The position numbers and the translations under genes are program-made. A stretch of DNA of 64,000 nucleotides, taken from positions 40,601 through 104,600 of the forward strand of contig FR897047.1 of the NCBI GenBank assembly GCA_000437235.1, read 5' to 3'. Source of the DNA: Coprobacillus sp. CAG:826 (GTDB lineage Bacteria > Bacillota_I > Bacilli_A > RFN20 > CAG-826). Shown one piece after another: positions 31,553 to 40,729 of the stretch; within the stretch, counting starts at the first letter, position 1; each line of letters opens with the position of its first letter. Under the pieces are notes generated by a model. The model was not told where the DNA came from, searched no databases, and saw only the letters and a program-made list of their open reading frames with translations.

Positions 31553-33676
31553 TTACTCCTCACATTCATCTAATTCTTTTAACCATACTTCCACGCTTGC
31601 ATCACTTGGCATTCTTAAATCTCCACGAGGAGATAAAGAAACCGAGCCAACTTTTACACCATCAGGAAGACAGCTTCTTTTAAATTGTTGCATAAAGAAA
31701 CGGCGAATAAAGGTTCGTAACCATTTCTTTATCGTAGCGTTATCATAATAATCTTTAAACGCTACTTTAGCTAAGAAATAAATTTTTTTAATGGAAAAAT
31801 GATTTCTTAGTAAATGATATAAATAGAAATCATGCAGTTCATAAGGACCAATGATTTCTTCCGTTTTTTGCGCAATTTGTCCTTCTTTTAAAGGTAAAAG
31901 TTCAGGAGAAACTGGCGTATCTAAAATATCTAAAAGCGTTTTTTCGACATTCGCGTGATGTTTGGCATAATGATAGACGATATGTTTCACTAAAGTTTTA
32001 GGAATTGAAGCGTTCACACCATAGTTGGACATATGATCACCGTTATAAGTAGCCCAGCCTAAAGCGAGTTCACTTAAATCTCCCGTTCCAACTACTAAAC
32101 CACCCGTTTTATTTGCATAGTCCATTAAGACTTGGGTTCTTTCTCGTGCTTGGGCGTTTTCAAAAGTGACATCATGCGTATCTAAGTCATGGCCAATATC
32201 TTTTAAGTGTTGTGTGACCGATTCGGTGATATTAATTTCTAAAAGGGTTACCCCTAAAGAAGACGCTAAATCATGGGCATTTCTTTTGGTTCTTTCGCTC
32301 GTACCAAAACAAGGCATGGTAATACAATGAATATCTTTTAAATTTCGTTTTAATTCCTTCATCGCTTCTACCGCTACTAAAAGAGCTAAAGTGGAATCTA
32401 GGCCACCTGAAAGACCAATAACTAAAGTAGAAGCATGCGTATGTTCAACTCTTTTTAAAAGGCCCATCACTTGAAGTTTTAAAATGGATTTAACTCTTTC
32501 ATATCTTTCTTTTTCATCATGAGGAATAAAAGGTGTTGGGGAGAAAAAACGAGTTAATTCAACTTTATCTAAAGGTAAATCAAAAGTCACTAAAGTATAG
32601 CCTTCTCTATTTGATGCCTCATAAGACGTCATTTTTTGGCGCTCTAACACCATTTTTTCAACATCGATTTCGCTAATAATCGTTTCATTTTTAAATAAAG
32701 TGGCTTTTTTTAAAATTGAGCCATTTTCTGCTATGATATTAGCGCCCGAGAAAACTAAATCGGTTGTTGATTCTCCGTTTCCACTTGAACAATATAGATA
32801 ACCCGCTACTAAGCGTGCAGAAGTGGCATTAACGAGCATTTCTCGATATTCTTTCTTCCCTACAATTTCATTAGAAGCACTTAAATTACAAAGTATGGTA
32901 GCGCCTCCTAAGGCATGATAGGTTGATGGTGGATTGGGCACCCATAAATCTTCACAAATCTCGATTCCCATTATCCAATTTTTATAAGCACTATTACGGA
33001 ATAAAAGACGATTACCAAAAGGTACATATTGATCTAAATATGTAATATATTGATTTATAGAAGGCGCTTTATAGAAATGACGTACTTCATAAAATTCATT
33101 ATAGTTAGGTAAATAAGTTTTAGGTACGACACCTAAGATTTTGCCTTTTAACATAACTACCGCACAGTTATAGCATTTATCATCAACTAGAACCGGAGCG
33201 CCTACCATGAAGACCATAGGGATTTCTTTCGTCTCTTCTAAGATGTGCTGTATTCCTTTTTCGACACCTTTTAAAAGACTATCTTGCAAGAATAAATCTT
33301 GACAAGTATAACCACTCATACAAAGTTCAGGAAAAACTAAAAGATGAACTTTTTTTAATGCGCATTCTTTAACTTTTTCAATTACTCTTTCACTGTTATA
33401 AATAGGATTTGCCACTTGTACATCAATCGTTGCGCACGCTACTTTAACAAAGCCCATATTCTCTTTGGATGTATCTTTTAGAGGTGGCCAATCTTCACTT
33501 ATTTTTTTAAAAGATTGCATTCCTTTTTCACACATCGTTTCATAAAGTTCATGCGACATTACTACTAAATCACTATAGCCATTTTTTGTAATAAAAATTG
33601 GTTCTTGCATGCTATGCGCATCATCGGACAAAGTGTTGGTTTTTCTTAAATCGGTAATCGGTCTAATCTTTTTCAT
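31553..33676 (-). CDS. nadE: Glutamine-dependent NAD+ synthetase with N-terminal Phd/YefM-like domain
   Basis: 707 residues from ATG 33676 (AAAGGAG upstream). Residues ~1-50 (KKIRPITDLRKTN..., then EPIFITKNGYSDLVVMS) match the DNA-binding fold of Phd/YefM antitoxins. Residues ~75-345 are a nitrilase-type glutaminase with the triad Glu117, Lys186, Cys241. Residues ~380-707 are the synthetase with the PP-loop SGGLDS (423-428). A usual glutamine-dependent NadE of this class is around 630-650 residues, so ~70 are extra. The frame is continuous; an internal ATG at residue 74 has a weak AAAGAG site. It makes NAD+ from deamido-NAD+. Confidence 0.92.
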   Translation of the reverse strand: MKKIRPITDLRKTNTLSDDAHSMQEPIFITKNGYSDLVVMSHELYETMCEKGMQSFKKISEDWPPLKDTSKENMGFVKVACATIDVQVANPIYNSERVIEKVKECALKKVHLLVFPELCMSGYTCQDLFLQDSLLKGVEKGIQHILEETKEIPMVFMVGAPVLVDDKCYNCAVVMLKGKILGVVPKTYLPNYNEFYEVRHFYKAPSINQYITYLDQYVPFGNRLLFRNSAYKNWIMGIEICEDLWVPNPPSTYHALGGATILCNLSASNEIVGKKEYREMLVNATSARLVAGYLYCSSGNGESTTDLVFSGANIIAENGSILKKATLFKNETIISEIDVEKMVLERQKMTSYEASNREGYTLVTFDLPLDKVELTRFFSPTPFIPHDEKERYERVKSILKLQVMGLLKRVEHTHASTLVIGLSGGLDSTLALLVAVEAMKELKRNLKDIHCITMPCFGTSERTKRNAHDLASSLGVTLLEINITESVTQHLKDIGHDLDTHDVTFENAQARERTQVLMDYANKTGGLVVGTGDLSELALGWATYNGDHMSNYGVNASIPKTLVKHIVYHYAKHHANVEKTLLDILDTPVSPELLPLKEGQIAQKTEEIIGPYELHDFYLYHLLRNHFSIKKIYFLAKVAFKDYYDNATIKKWLRTFIRRFFMQQFKRSCLPDGVKVGSVSLSPRGDLRMPSDASVEVWLKELDECEE

Positions 33677-33709
33677 CTTTTGCTCCTTTAACATAATTAA
33701 GTCATAATT

Positions 33710-33724
33710 TTGTACAACAAAAGT
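33710..33724. promoter_or_regulatory. Inverted repeat upstream of nadE
   Basis: TTTTGT-ACA-ACAAAA, 15 bp, in the gap before the nadE gene. Possible operator, for example for a self-regulating Phd-like domain or another NAD repressor. Role is inference. Confidence 0.35.
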
Positions 33725-33854
33725 ATATCACACTTAAAAGTTAGAAAAAAGGATTTTACTTTTCTTTTTTTATTTTATTTTCTAAAGAAAGTTCGTATCA
33801 ACTCTATAGGCTTTATGGTAAAATAATAAAGTAAATGTTTTGGAGGAAAATCAC

Positions 33855-34766
33855 ATGAAATATGGTCGTCCCTATCAAGTACGTGTATCTTCAGATACCA
33901 TTTTAAAAGGTTATTCTTGGCCTCTTCCCAATAGTGTCGCTAACGTAGTTTTAGTTACCGGTATGGCCGAAGCTTCTTATCGCTATGATGAATTTGCTCA
34001 TTTTTTAAATGAACATGGTTATGGTGTCTACTGCATTGATCACTATGGTCAAGGTATGAATACCGAAAAACCTGAAGATATGGGCGTTTGGCCAAAAGAC
34101 GGCTTTAGAAAAGCTGTTCAAATGGTGTATGCTAACGCAATGGAAGTCGTAAAATTAGGAAAGCCTGTTTACGTTTTTGCTCACTCCATGGGCTCTTTTG
34201 TTACTCAAGAATTTATTCAAGAATATGGTAATATGATTGATAAAGTCGTTCTCTGCGGTTCTTGCGGAAAGCAAGTGGCAGCAAAAATGGGCGCCTTTAT
34301 TTCTAACATCACTTGTTTATTCCATGACCGTGACACCTATCAAGCAAAAGCTATGCATAAATTAACTTTTGGAGCCTATAACAAAAAAGTACCCGATGCC
34401 AAAACTTCTTGCGATTGGCTTTCTCATAACGAAGAAAGTATTCAAGAGTATATAAACGACTTTAGATGCAATTACATTCCAACGGCTGGCTTTTATAAAG
34501 AATTCATGGCTGGTTTAAATCGTATTCATTTAAAAAAGAATGTTGCTAAAGTTCCCCATGATTTGCCTATCCTTTTAATTGCTGGTCAAGAAGACCCCGT
34601 TGGTCATTATGGTAAAGGCGTTGAAAGTCTTTATAAAATGTACAGAAATGCCGGTATTCAAGATGTAACCATGCACTTATATCCACATTTCCGTCATGAA
34701 ATCTTAAACGAATTAAACAATGAAAAAGTATTAGAAGACATTCTTTATTTCTTTAAAGAAAACTAA
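33855..34766 (+). CDS. Alpha/beta hydrolase, monoacylglycerol-lipase-like
   Basis: 303 residues from ATG 33855 (GGAGG upstream). Nucleophile elbow AHSMGSF (GxSxG variant AHSMG), acid in GQEDPVG, and base His in YPHFRHEIL. Belongs to the serine aminopeptidase S33 / lysophospholipase group. No signal peptide, so it acts in the cytoplasm, probably on lipid esters. Terminator directly after. Confidence 0.88.
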   Translation: MKYGRPYQVRVSSDTILKGYSWPLPNSVANVVLVTGMAEASYRYDEFAHFLNEHGYGVYCIDHYGQGMNTEKPEDMGVWPKDGFRKAVQMVYANAMEVVKLGKPVYVFAHSMGSFVTQEFIQEYGNMIDKVVLCGSCGKQVAAKMGAFISNITCLFHDRDTYQAKAMHKLTFGAYNKKVPDAKTSCDWLSHNEESIQEYINDFRCNYIPTAGFYKEFMAGLNRIHLKKNVAKVPHDLPILLIAGQEDPVGHYGKGVESLYKMYRNAGIQDVTMHLYPHFRHEILNELNNEKVLEDILYFFKEN

Positions 34767-34787
34767 AATTATTTTATCAGTATCATT

Positions 34788-34820
34788 AAGCCAAGCATCG
34801 CCAATTATGCTTGGCTTTTT
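34788..34820 (+). terminator. Terminator of the alpha/beta hydrolase gene
   Basis: AAGCCAAGCAT / ATGCTTGGCTT, 11 bp perfect with an 8-base loop, then TTT. Its 3' arm overlaps the last codons of the convergent membrane-protein gene. Confidence 0.8.
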
Positions 34821-35512
34821 ATATGTAAATTTTCTATATTGTGTTTCATTGATTCGTATTTCATGATTATCGCATAAAACCCAAAAGTAATAAAAAGAAA
34901 AAATAGGTTCTTCAACCATCGAATCGTCGATTCTTTTACTTGAAAATGAATTTCAAATGTATAAGAAGAAATCATGACATGTTCATATTCATATTTAAAC
35001 CGAAGCGCTTGTATTGGCCAATAAAATAAGCCAAGAGAAATAATGTTCAACACTTGAATAATTGCTTGATAAAAAACAAGATGAAATAGATTTCCTTTGT
35101 ATGACGATTTACCTTGTTCATTTAAAAAGTACATCGAACGATATTTCCATTTTCGAGTTGTCATATTTAAAAAGAAAGAACTTAAAAAGGTTAATAGCGT
35201 GGAAGATAAAAAACGAAATAAAAAAGAAGGAACAAAAGAAGAAATACGGCTTAACGCAATTTGATAAATAGTAATAATCAATGATGTCAAAATAAGCCAT
35301 AACAAATATCGCCAATAAATCTCATATAGTTTTCCTTTAAACACTACTCTTTTCCCATCAATTACCATTGATTCTGCATACTTTTTGTAGCTGATATAAA
35401 TAGAAAGTGGTGTTAAAAGCGTTAAAGAAAAAACACTCGTGAGAAATAATAATAATTCATAAAGCACAAATTCTTTTCGCTTGATAGTAAATAAAGATTC
35501 CTTCGTTTCCAT
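34805..35512 (-). CDS. DUF898-family membrane protein (YjgN-like)
   Basis: 235 residues with about five hydrophobic helices and VIDGKRVVFKGKLYEIYWRYLLW, a DUF898-type motif (in two parts around residues 50-72). Function of the family is unknown. Monocistronic, convergent with the lipase-like gene. Confidence 0.65.
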   Translation of the reverse strand: METKESLFTIKRKEFVLYELLLFLTSVFSLTLLTPLSIYISYKKYAESMVIDGKRVVFKGKLYEIYWRYLLWLILTSLIITIYQIALSRISSFVPSFLFRFLSSTLLTFLSSFFLNMTTRKWKYRSMYFLNEQGKSSYKGNLFHLVFYQAIIQVLNIISLGLFYWPIQALRFKYEYEHVMISSYTFEIHFQVKESTIRWLKNLFFLFITFGFYAIIMKYESMKHNIENLHIKSQA

Positions 35513-35623
35513 AATTTTATTATTTCTACTTCAATCTTTTTTATTCTTTGAATATAAAAACATATGTATTATGTTTGAATTAAAAGTGATTTTTTTACTT
35601 AAAAAGAGCGTTAAAATTTTTAA

Positions 35624-35657
35624 AAGAAAAAGCCTGACTCACTTATTGAATCAAGCT
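35624..35657 (-). terminator. Terminator after tRNA-Pro
   Basis: Minus strand: AGCTTGATTCA / TGAGTCAGGCT, 11 consecutive pairs including three G-U, then TTTTTCTTTT. Confidence 0.75.
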
Positions 35658-35670
35658 TATGATTTTCGAC

Positions 35671-35747
35671 TGGTCGGAACGACCAGATTTGAACTGGCGA
35701 CCCCTACCACCCCAAGGTAGTGCACTACCAAGCTGTGCTACGTCCCG
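35671..35747 (-). tRNA. tRNA-Pro (anticodon GGG)
   Basis: 77 nt with CCA. Acceptor CGGGACG/CGTTCCG, anticodon arm CTACC-TTGGGGT-GGTAG, T-arm CCAG-TTCAAAT-CTGG. Anticodon GGG rather than the more common UGG. Confidence 0.93.
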
Positions 35748-35822
35748 AACGAGTGAATTATAGCACGTTTTCATATAGAAATAAAGAGATAAAAATAGAC
35801 AAAAAAGCTGATTTTTATCAAA

Positions 35823-36623
35823 TTACTCTTCTTTTTTCTCTTCTATTGGTAAATAAGTGTGAAAGCCATAATTGCTTTTGTTTTCAACATGTTCTTTCCA
35901 AAAAGAAACAGCAAATTCATAAAATTTTTCAGTATTTTCTTCAACAGATAAGTTCTCATCTGGATATAAAACATGAGATAAAGTTAACGTCATTCTCGGT
36001 TTTCCCTTTTTAAATATCTTCGGTTTACGGAAAGTTTCAGCGCAAACAACAATCGGTTGATGATACATAGCCGCATATTTAAAAGATGTTTTTTCAAAAG
36101 GGCGCATACCATTATAATAAGGCCATAGCGTACCTTCTGGATAAACGGCAATCATAGCGCCTTGTTCCACTCTTTCTTTCATCGCTTTGTTATAATTTCG
36201 AAAGGTTTTTTTGGAATCAGGAAGCGGTAAACAACCTAACATCATTACTAAAGTCCCCACAACAGGAATATTGACCGGATCAGAATGGGAAATGACATAT
36301 GTTCTTCTAGGCACACCAAAGAAAACATGAGATAAATAAGCATCCGCGTAGTGGCAGTGGTTAGAATAAAAGAACACGCCATCTTTTTTCTTTAGTTCTT
36401 TTTTTAAATACTTCTTATTTTTTACTTTCACCCCAAAAGCGATTTTACTCACTAACCAAAGAATAGGAAAAGCGAGGATATAGTATAAAATCCAACTAAA
36501 AAAACGATAAAAAATATTATGATGAATATATTTAAAATTGTCTTTAAGTGGCTTACCATTTTTTCCCGCTGAGCCAAAATCATCTTTCATATCTGGATGA
36601 TAGTAAAACGTTTTTTTCTTCAT
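35823..36623 (-). CDS. plsC: 1-acyl-sn-glycerol-3-phosphate acyltransferase (PlsC family)
   Basis: 266 residues. Acyltransferase motif HCHYAD (H-x4-D), glycerol-phosphate motif YPEGTLWPYYNGMRPFEK, and a hydrophobic segment at about 45-65. Expected to acylate lysophosphatidate at the membrane. It starts 3 bases after the glycosyltransferase gene ends, so the two form a lipid operon. Substrate breadth in this branch of the family is uncertain. Confidence 0.88.
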   Translation of the reverse strand: MKKKTFYYHPDMKDDFGSAGKNGKPLKDNFKYIHHNIFYRFFSWILYYILAFPILWLVSKIAFGVKVKNKKYLKKELKKKDGVFFYSNHCHYADAYLSHVFFGVPRRTYVISHSDPVNIPVVGTLVMMLGCLPLPDSKKTFRNYNKAMKERVEQGAMIAVYPEGTLWPYYNGMRPFEKTSFKYAAMYHQPIVVCAETFRKPKIFKKGKPRMTLTLSHVLYPDENLSVEENTEKFYEFAVSFWKEHVENKSNYGFHTYLPIEEKKEE

Positions 36624-36626
36624 AGA

Positions 36627-37796
36627 CTAATGAATTAAATCCCTTTCTTTTAATTCTTTAATGATAATATCAGCGATTTGTTCTGAACCATTATCATTTT
36701 TATTGACATTTTTCTTAATATTTTTACGTAATTCTTCTAAGAATTCTGGGTGTTCATAAAGATACACAACTGCTTTATTGATGTGGCGTATATTGTAGCA
36801 AGTTACCCCACATTTTAAATCGTCTACAAATAATTTTGCGGTGGCTTTTTCAATGTTGTGGGCATAATAATCAACAATGACTGGGGTACCCATAAATAAA
36901 GAATCTAGAACTGCATTCGGACCAGATTTCGTAATAAATACATCACTTGCGCCATAATATTCGTACGCTAGTGGAGTAAATTTTAATAAAACTAGATGAA
37001 TGTTATTTTTTACTTTTTTCTTTTTAAAATATTGATACACTTTTTCATTTTTTCCCGCTAACATGATAATCGTAATAGGAATGTTTAATTTTAATAAAGA
37101 ATTGCAAACTTTTTTTGCTTTTCCTTGCGCATAGGCGCCATCCGCAATCATTATCGTAAATTGATCTAATGGCAAATTATGTTTTTCACGATATTCTCTT
37201 CTCGTCAAGTTTGCTTCCGCCACTTCTTTACGGGCGGTAAAGAAAACCCGGCGAACGTTGCGATAAGTGAATTTGCGACGGCGAATCGCCTCATCACAAG
37301 CGGCCACGTTATTATTAATAAACAAGTCGGTACGATTATCCCACCAAACGTGAACATTGTTATCAGGGTTATAAGTAATTACTGTTAAATTCGGCATATA
37401 TTTCTTTTTTAATTCTAGTGCTGCAAAAGTAATAAAATAATGAGTAGAAATAATAACATCTGGATGATAACTTTTCATTACTTGAACCGTTGCATCCGTA
37501 AACTTTTTAAAAATCGTGCGATGAATCAAACGCATAAAATGTTGCTTTCCTGCTAATTCAAGGAACCAAAAAATCCCAATTCCGAAAATTTTATCCTTAT
37601 TGGTTTTCTTTGTGCAATCCGATAAAAATTTTTCAAACTGTTCTGTTTCTTTACTTCCTTGATCCATAATATAAGATTCAATAATCTCTACTTGATCGGC
37701 ATATTTTTCTTTTAATCCTTCAGCAATGGCTTTCATCGACATAATATGTCCCATGCCCGATTCAATATATGTTAATAAAATACGTGGTTTCTGCAT
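36627..37796 (-). CDS. Diacylglycerol glycosyltransferase-like protein (MGDG synthase / UgtP type)
   Basis: 389 residues. N-terminal GMGHIMSMKAIAEGL resembles the acceptor side of GT28 MGDG synthases; the C-terminal half holds the nucleotide-sugar site with KSGPNAVLDSLFMGTPVIV. Likely transfers sugar from a UDP-sugar to diacylglycerol to make membrane glycolipid. First gene of a two-gene unit with plsC. Confidence 0.85.
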   Translation of the reverse strand: MQKPRILLTYIESGMGHIMSMKAIAEGLKEKYADQVEIIESYIMDQGSKETEQFEKFLSDCTKKTNKDKIFGIGIFWFLELAGKQHFMRLIHRTIFKKFTDATVQVMKSYHPDVIISTHYFITFAALELKKKYMPNLTVITYNPDNNVHVWWDNRTDLFINNNVAACDEAIRRRKFTYRNVRRVFFTARKEVAEANLTRREYREKHNLPLDQFTIMIADGAYAQGKAKKVCNSLLKLNIPITIIMLAGKNEKVYQYFKKKKVKNNIHLVLLKFTPLAYEYYGASDVFITKSGPNAVLDSLFMGTPVIVDYYAHNIEKATAKLFVDDLKCGVTCYNIRHINKAVVYLYEHPEFLEELRKNIKKNVNKNDNGSEQIADIIIKELKERDLIH

Positions 37797-37939
37797 AAAT
37801 ACTCCTTTAATTATTTCATTATTATAGGTATTTTACCATGTTTATGGATAGAATACGATATACCAATTGAAACTGCGTCAAAAAAATCCATTATTGTAGC
37901 AAAGTGCTTTAAATCAGCTGGTTTTTGCCATTTTGAAAT

Positions 37940-37976
37940 AAAAAGAAGGTGATGCATCCTTTTAGAATACACCACC
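37940..37976 (-). terminator. Terminator of the ABC-2 exporter operon
   Basis: Minus strand: GGTGGTGTAT / ATGCATCACC, 10 pairs with two G-T, 9-base loop, then TTCTTTTTATTT. Confidence 0.75.
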
Positions 37977-38004
37977 ATAGATTTTAAAGATTGAATACCT
38001 TTTA

Positions 38005-39825
38005 TTATAATGGTAAATCTTTTCTCACAAATTTCTTCGTTCCTAAGAAATAGCCAATAATACCTAAAGTAAATAATATAACTAACTTATAAATAAAAGC
38101 ATTCGTTCCATCCAAGATAGAGACAACATCAAACAACGAAATCACAGTAACATAGTTAAAACTGTTTAAAGAATCTAATCTTACCACGCTTGGAATGACC
38201 TGGCTACCAAATAAGCCTAACATAGCCGCTACTAAAGCGAAAACACTTAAACCTCCACCGATAGCCATCGAGCGTTTGCTTCGATCAAAGAAGCATGAAG
38301 TTAAAAAGCATAAGCCTGATAAGCAGAATAAGACAAGGAACGCTCCAACATTCAATAAAGCAAGTTTCCCAAAGGTTAAAGAGATATCTTCAGAAACAAA
38401 CAGCAAACAAATGCCACCCGTAATGGTCGTTAACACAAACATAGCGAATAACGACCCAATGAGATAAACCGCTTGGGTAAACGCTACGGTCTTTCTCTTG
38501 GTTGATGTCGATAAAACATAAGCCATCGAACCTGTATCAACTTGGCTAGAAATCAAGTTATTGGAAGCCATAATCATAAAGATAATTGGTAATAAAATAC
38601 CCGCTAATTTATAGAAGATAGAGCCAACAACCAAGCCAAATAAATCCATTTGTCCAACTTCTTTTAAAGCATCGGAAACTTCTTGTGGTAAGGAAGATAA
38701 TAAACTACTCGTAACATCTTTAACTAATTCTTCATTCATCTTTTGATAAGCTTCTTCATAAGTAAGTCCATCCACGGTTTCGTGACCTTCATATTTTTTA
38801 TTTAAGCTATCAATTTCATAAGATAAGCGTCCTTGATAAGTCACAATTGTGGTTTTAGCTAAATGCTTAATAGAAGCATAAGTATAATTAAAGGAATCAT
38901 ATTTTTCTTTATCAACACCGAAAGAAGAAAGTTGCGCAATAATTCTTTCTACGTTGCTAGGTTGAATCATATTTCCTGCTAAGAAAATAGCGCTACATTC
39001 TTCTGAACGATCATGAATGTAATTGATACGTTCCTCACTTTTTAAATATGTTTCAATATCGCCCGCTTGTATATGGACTACTAATGATTGCACATCATAC
39101 TCAGTAGGTACTGGTTCACCATTAGATACATAAAAAATATCGCCTATATGGTTAGGATTAATGTTATACATGACAGTTCCTAACATTTCTTGCGCTTCAT
39201 CGGATTCTTTTTCATAGCCAAGAGACGCTGCTTTTTCATATATATACGATTGTAATTTTCCTAAGGCTACCATATAGGAAGCGGTAAGTGCGCCTTCTGA
39301 AGAACTTGGATTCTTCGCTTGCCAAGTTTGCATAGCCGTTTGATAGGCTTCTAAGGAATCATAATCTTCTTGTTTTGGTTGAGCACTTACCCAATCATTA
39401 TAATTTTTAGCATATAGTTGTTCAACTAAAGTAGTGGGTGCGGGCATACTTTCTTTCCATGTATTCACCGCAGTAGCGTATTCTTCAACAGAGCCAAAGT
39501 CTTCTTGCTTTGGCATTTGACTTTGCCAATATTGGAATTTTGCATGATAGGTGAGGCTATCTTGTGTTTCCTTCACAAAATATTCATCAAAATGCATTAA
39601 TCCATCGGTTTCTAACGCATAGTAATTGATCGAACGATCTTTTAAAGACGCATCAATTTCTTTGGTAATAATCGTATCTTGAATGGCATTTTTCGTATCG
39701 CCAATACCTCCATTACCACTAATGAGCATAACGCATGCTAACATAAAACATACAGCAAATGTAATAATACTCCACATAACGCCATTGGCTTTACATGATT
39801 GTTTAAACAAAGCTTTACTAAACAT
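38005..39825 (-). CDS. ABC-2 type transporter permease with large outer domain
   Basis: 606 residues. One membrane helix near the N-terminus (~18-36), a ~340-residue extracytoplasmic region, then five or more helices (~405-600). Inside the outer region two ~31-residue repeats occur, residues 98-128 and 143-173, sharing the pattern W-x-S-x-x-P-K-Q-E-D-[FY]-x-S-x-E-x-Y-x-T-A-x-x-T-W. It pairs with two ATPases upstream (8-base overlap with the nearer). Substrate unknown. Confidence 0.82.
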   Translation of the reverse strand: MFSKALFKQSCKANGVMWSIITFAVCFMLACVMLISGNGGIGDTKNAIQDTIITKEIDASLKDRSINYYALETDGLMHFDEYFVKETQDSLTYHAKFQYWQSQMPKQEDFGSVEEYATAVNTWKESMPAPTTLVEQLYAKNYNDWVSAQPKQEDYDSLEAYQTAMQTWQAKNPSSSEGALTASYMVALGKLQSYIYEKAASLGYEKESDEAQEMLGTVMYNINPNHIGDIFYVSNGEPVPTEYDVQSLVVHIQAGDIETYLKSEERINYIHDRSEECSAIFLAGNMIQPSNVERIIAQLSSFGVDKEKYDSFNYTYASIKHLAKTTIVTYQGRLSYEIDSLNKKYEGHETVDGLTYEEAYQKMNEELVKDVTSSLLSSLPQEVSDALKEVGQMDLFGLVVGSIFYKLAGILLPIIFMIMASNNLISSQVDTGSMAYVLSTSTKRKTVAFTQAVYLIGSLFAMFVLTTITGGICLLFVSEDISLTFGKLALLNVGAFLVLFCLSGLCFLTSCFFDRSKRSMAIGGGLSVFALVAAMLGLFGSQVIPSVVRLDSLNSFNYVTVISLFDVVSILDGTNAFIYKLVILFTLGIIGYFLGTKKFVRKDLPL

Positions 39826-40729
39826 TTTGATTCCTCCTTTTCGCTTTTAATACTTCTCTAAAGTGTCTTTCAAGCGTATATTTTTCTTCTGAAATAAACT
39901 TCACTTGTAACGTACTTAAACTTCCCATCAATTCATTAATTTGGGCATTTTGAATGCGAACCGTGACTTGATGATATTGCTTTTGATCACGAATAATTTC
40001 AAAACCGAACGTTTTAAATTGTAAATAATCAATTTCGTTTTTAAACTCAATTTTGTATTCCTTTACTGGGCGATTACGAATTTCATCCATGGAAACTACA
40101 TTGATAATATGACCTTGATCAATTAACGCTACCCGGTCACACGATTCTTCCACTTCATTAAACATATGGCTCGACATAAAGATGGTTTTTCCTTTTTTAT
40201 GTTGTTCCATAATAATATCCATAAACGCCACCCTCATCAAAGGGTCAAGACCCGTTGTTGGTTCATCAAGAACGATTATATCGGCATCGTTCATTAACGC
40301 TGCAACTAGAGCTGTTTTTTGTTTCATACCTTTGGACATTCTTTTTAGGTTTGCGTTAGGATCTAATTGTAATTTTTGAATGAGTTCATTCGCATAACTC
40401 ATATCTTTTAATCCAAAGAACTCCGCTTGACTTTTTAAAAATGCGGTTCCAGTAGGAAGATCTGGAAAGCCAATTTCTCCTGGAACATAACCGATATGTT
40501 TTGCAATATCTGCGCCATGTGTCCAAGATTCTTTTCCTAATACCACGCATTTTCCGCTAGTAGGACGGATATAACCTAACATATTCCGAATTGTCGTCGT
40601 TTTTCCTGATCCATTCGTTCCCACGAAACCGATCATTTCGCCTTTTTTGATTTCTAGATTGATATCAAAGACTCCACGACCTTTTCCATAATCTTTTGTT
40701 AGGTGATCGATAATAATTGGATACTCCAT
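39818..40729 (-). CDS. ABC transporter ATPase (second of pair)
   Basis: 303 residues. Walker A GTNGSGKTT, Walker B IIVLDEPTTGLDP, switch SSHMF; the signature is diverged to RMSKGMKQK. C-terminal ~80-residue extension as in drug/bacteriocin exporters. Paralogue of the preceding gene; they share one base, and probably form a heterodimer on the permease. Confidence 0.92.
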   Translation of the reverse strand: MEYPIIIDHLTKDYGKGRGVFDINLEIKKGEMIGFVGTNGSGKTTTIRNMLGYIRPTSGKCVVLGKESWTHGADIAKHIGYVPGEIGFPDLPTGTAFLKSQAEFFGLKDMSYANELIQKLQLDPNANLKRMSKGMKQKTALVAALMNDADIIVLDEPTTGLDPLMRVAFMDIIMEQHKKGKTIFMSSHMFNEVEESCDRVALIDQGHIINVVSMDEIRNRPVKEYKIEFKNEIDYLQFKTFGFEIIRDQKQYHQVTVRIQNAQINELMGSLSTLQVKFISEEKYTLERHFREVLKAKRRNQNV

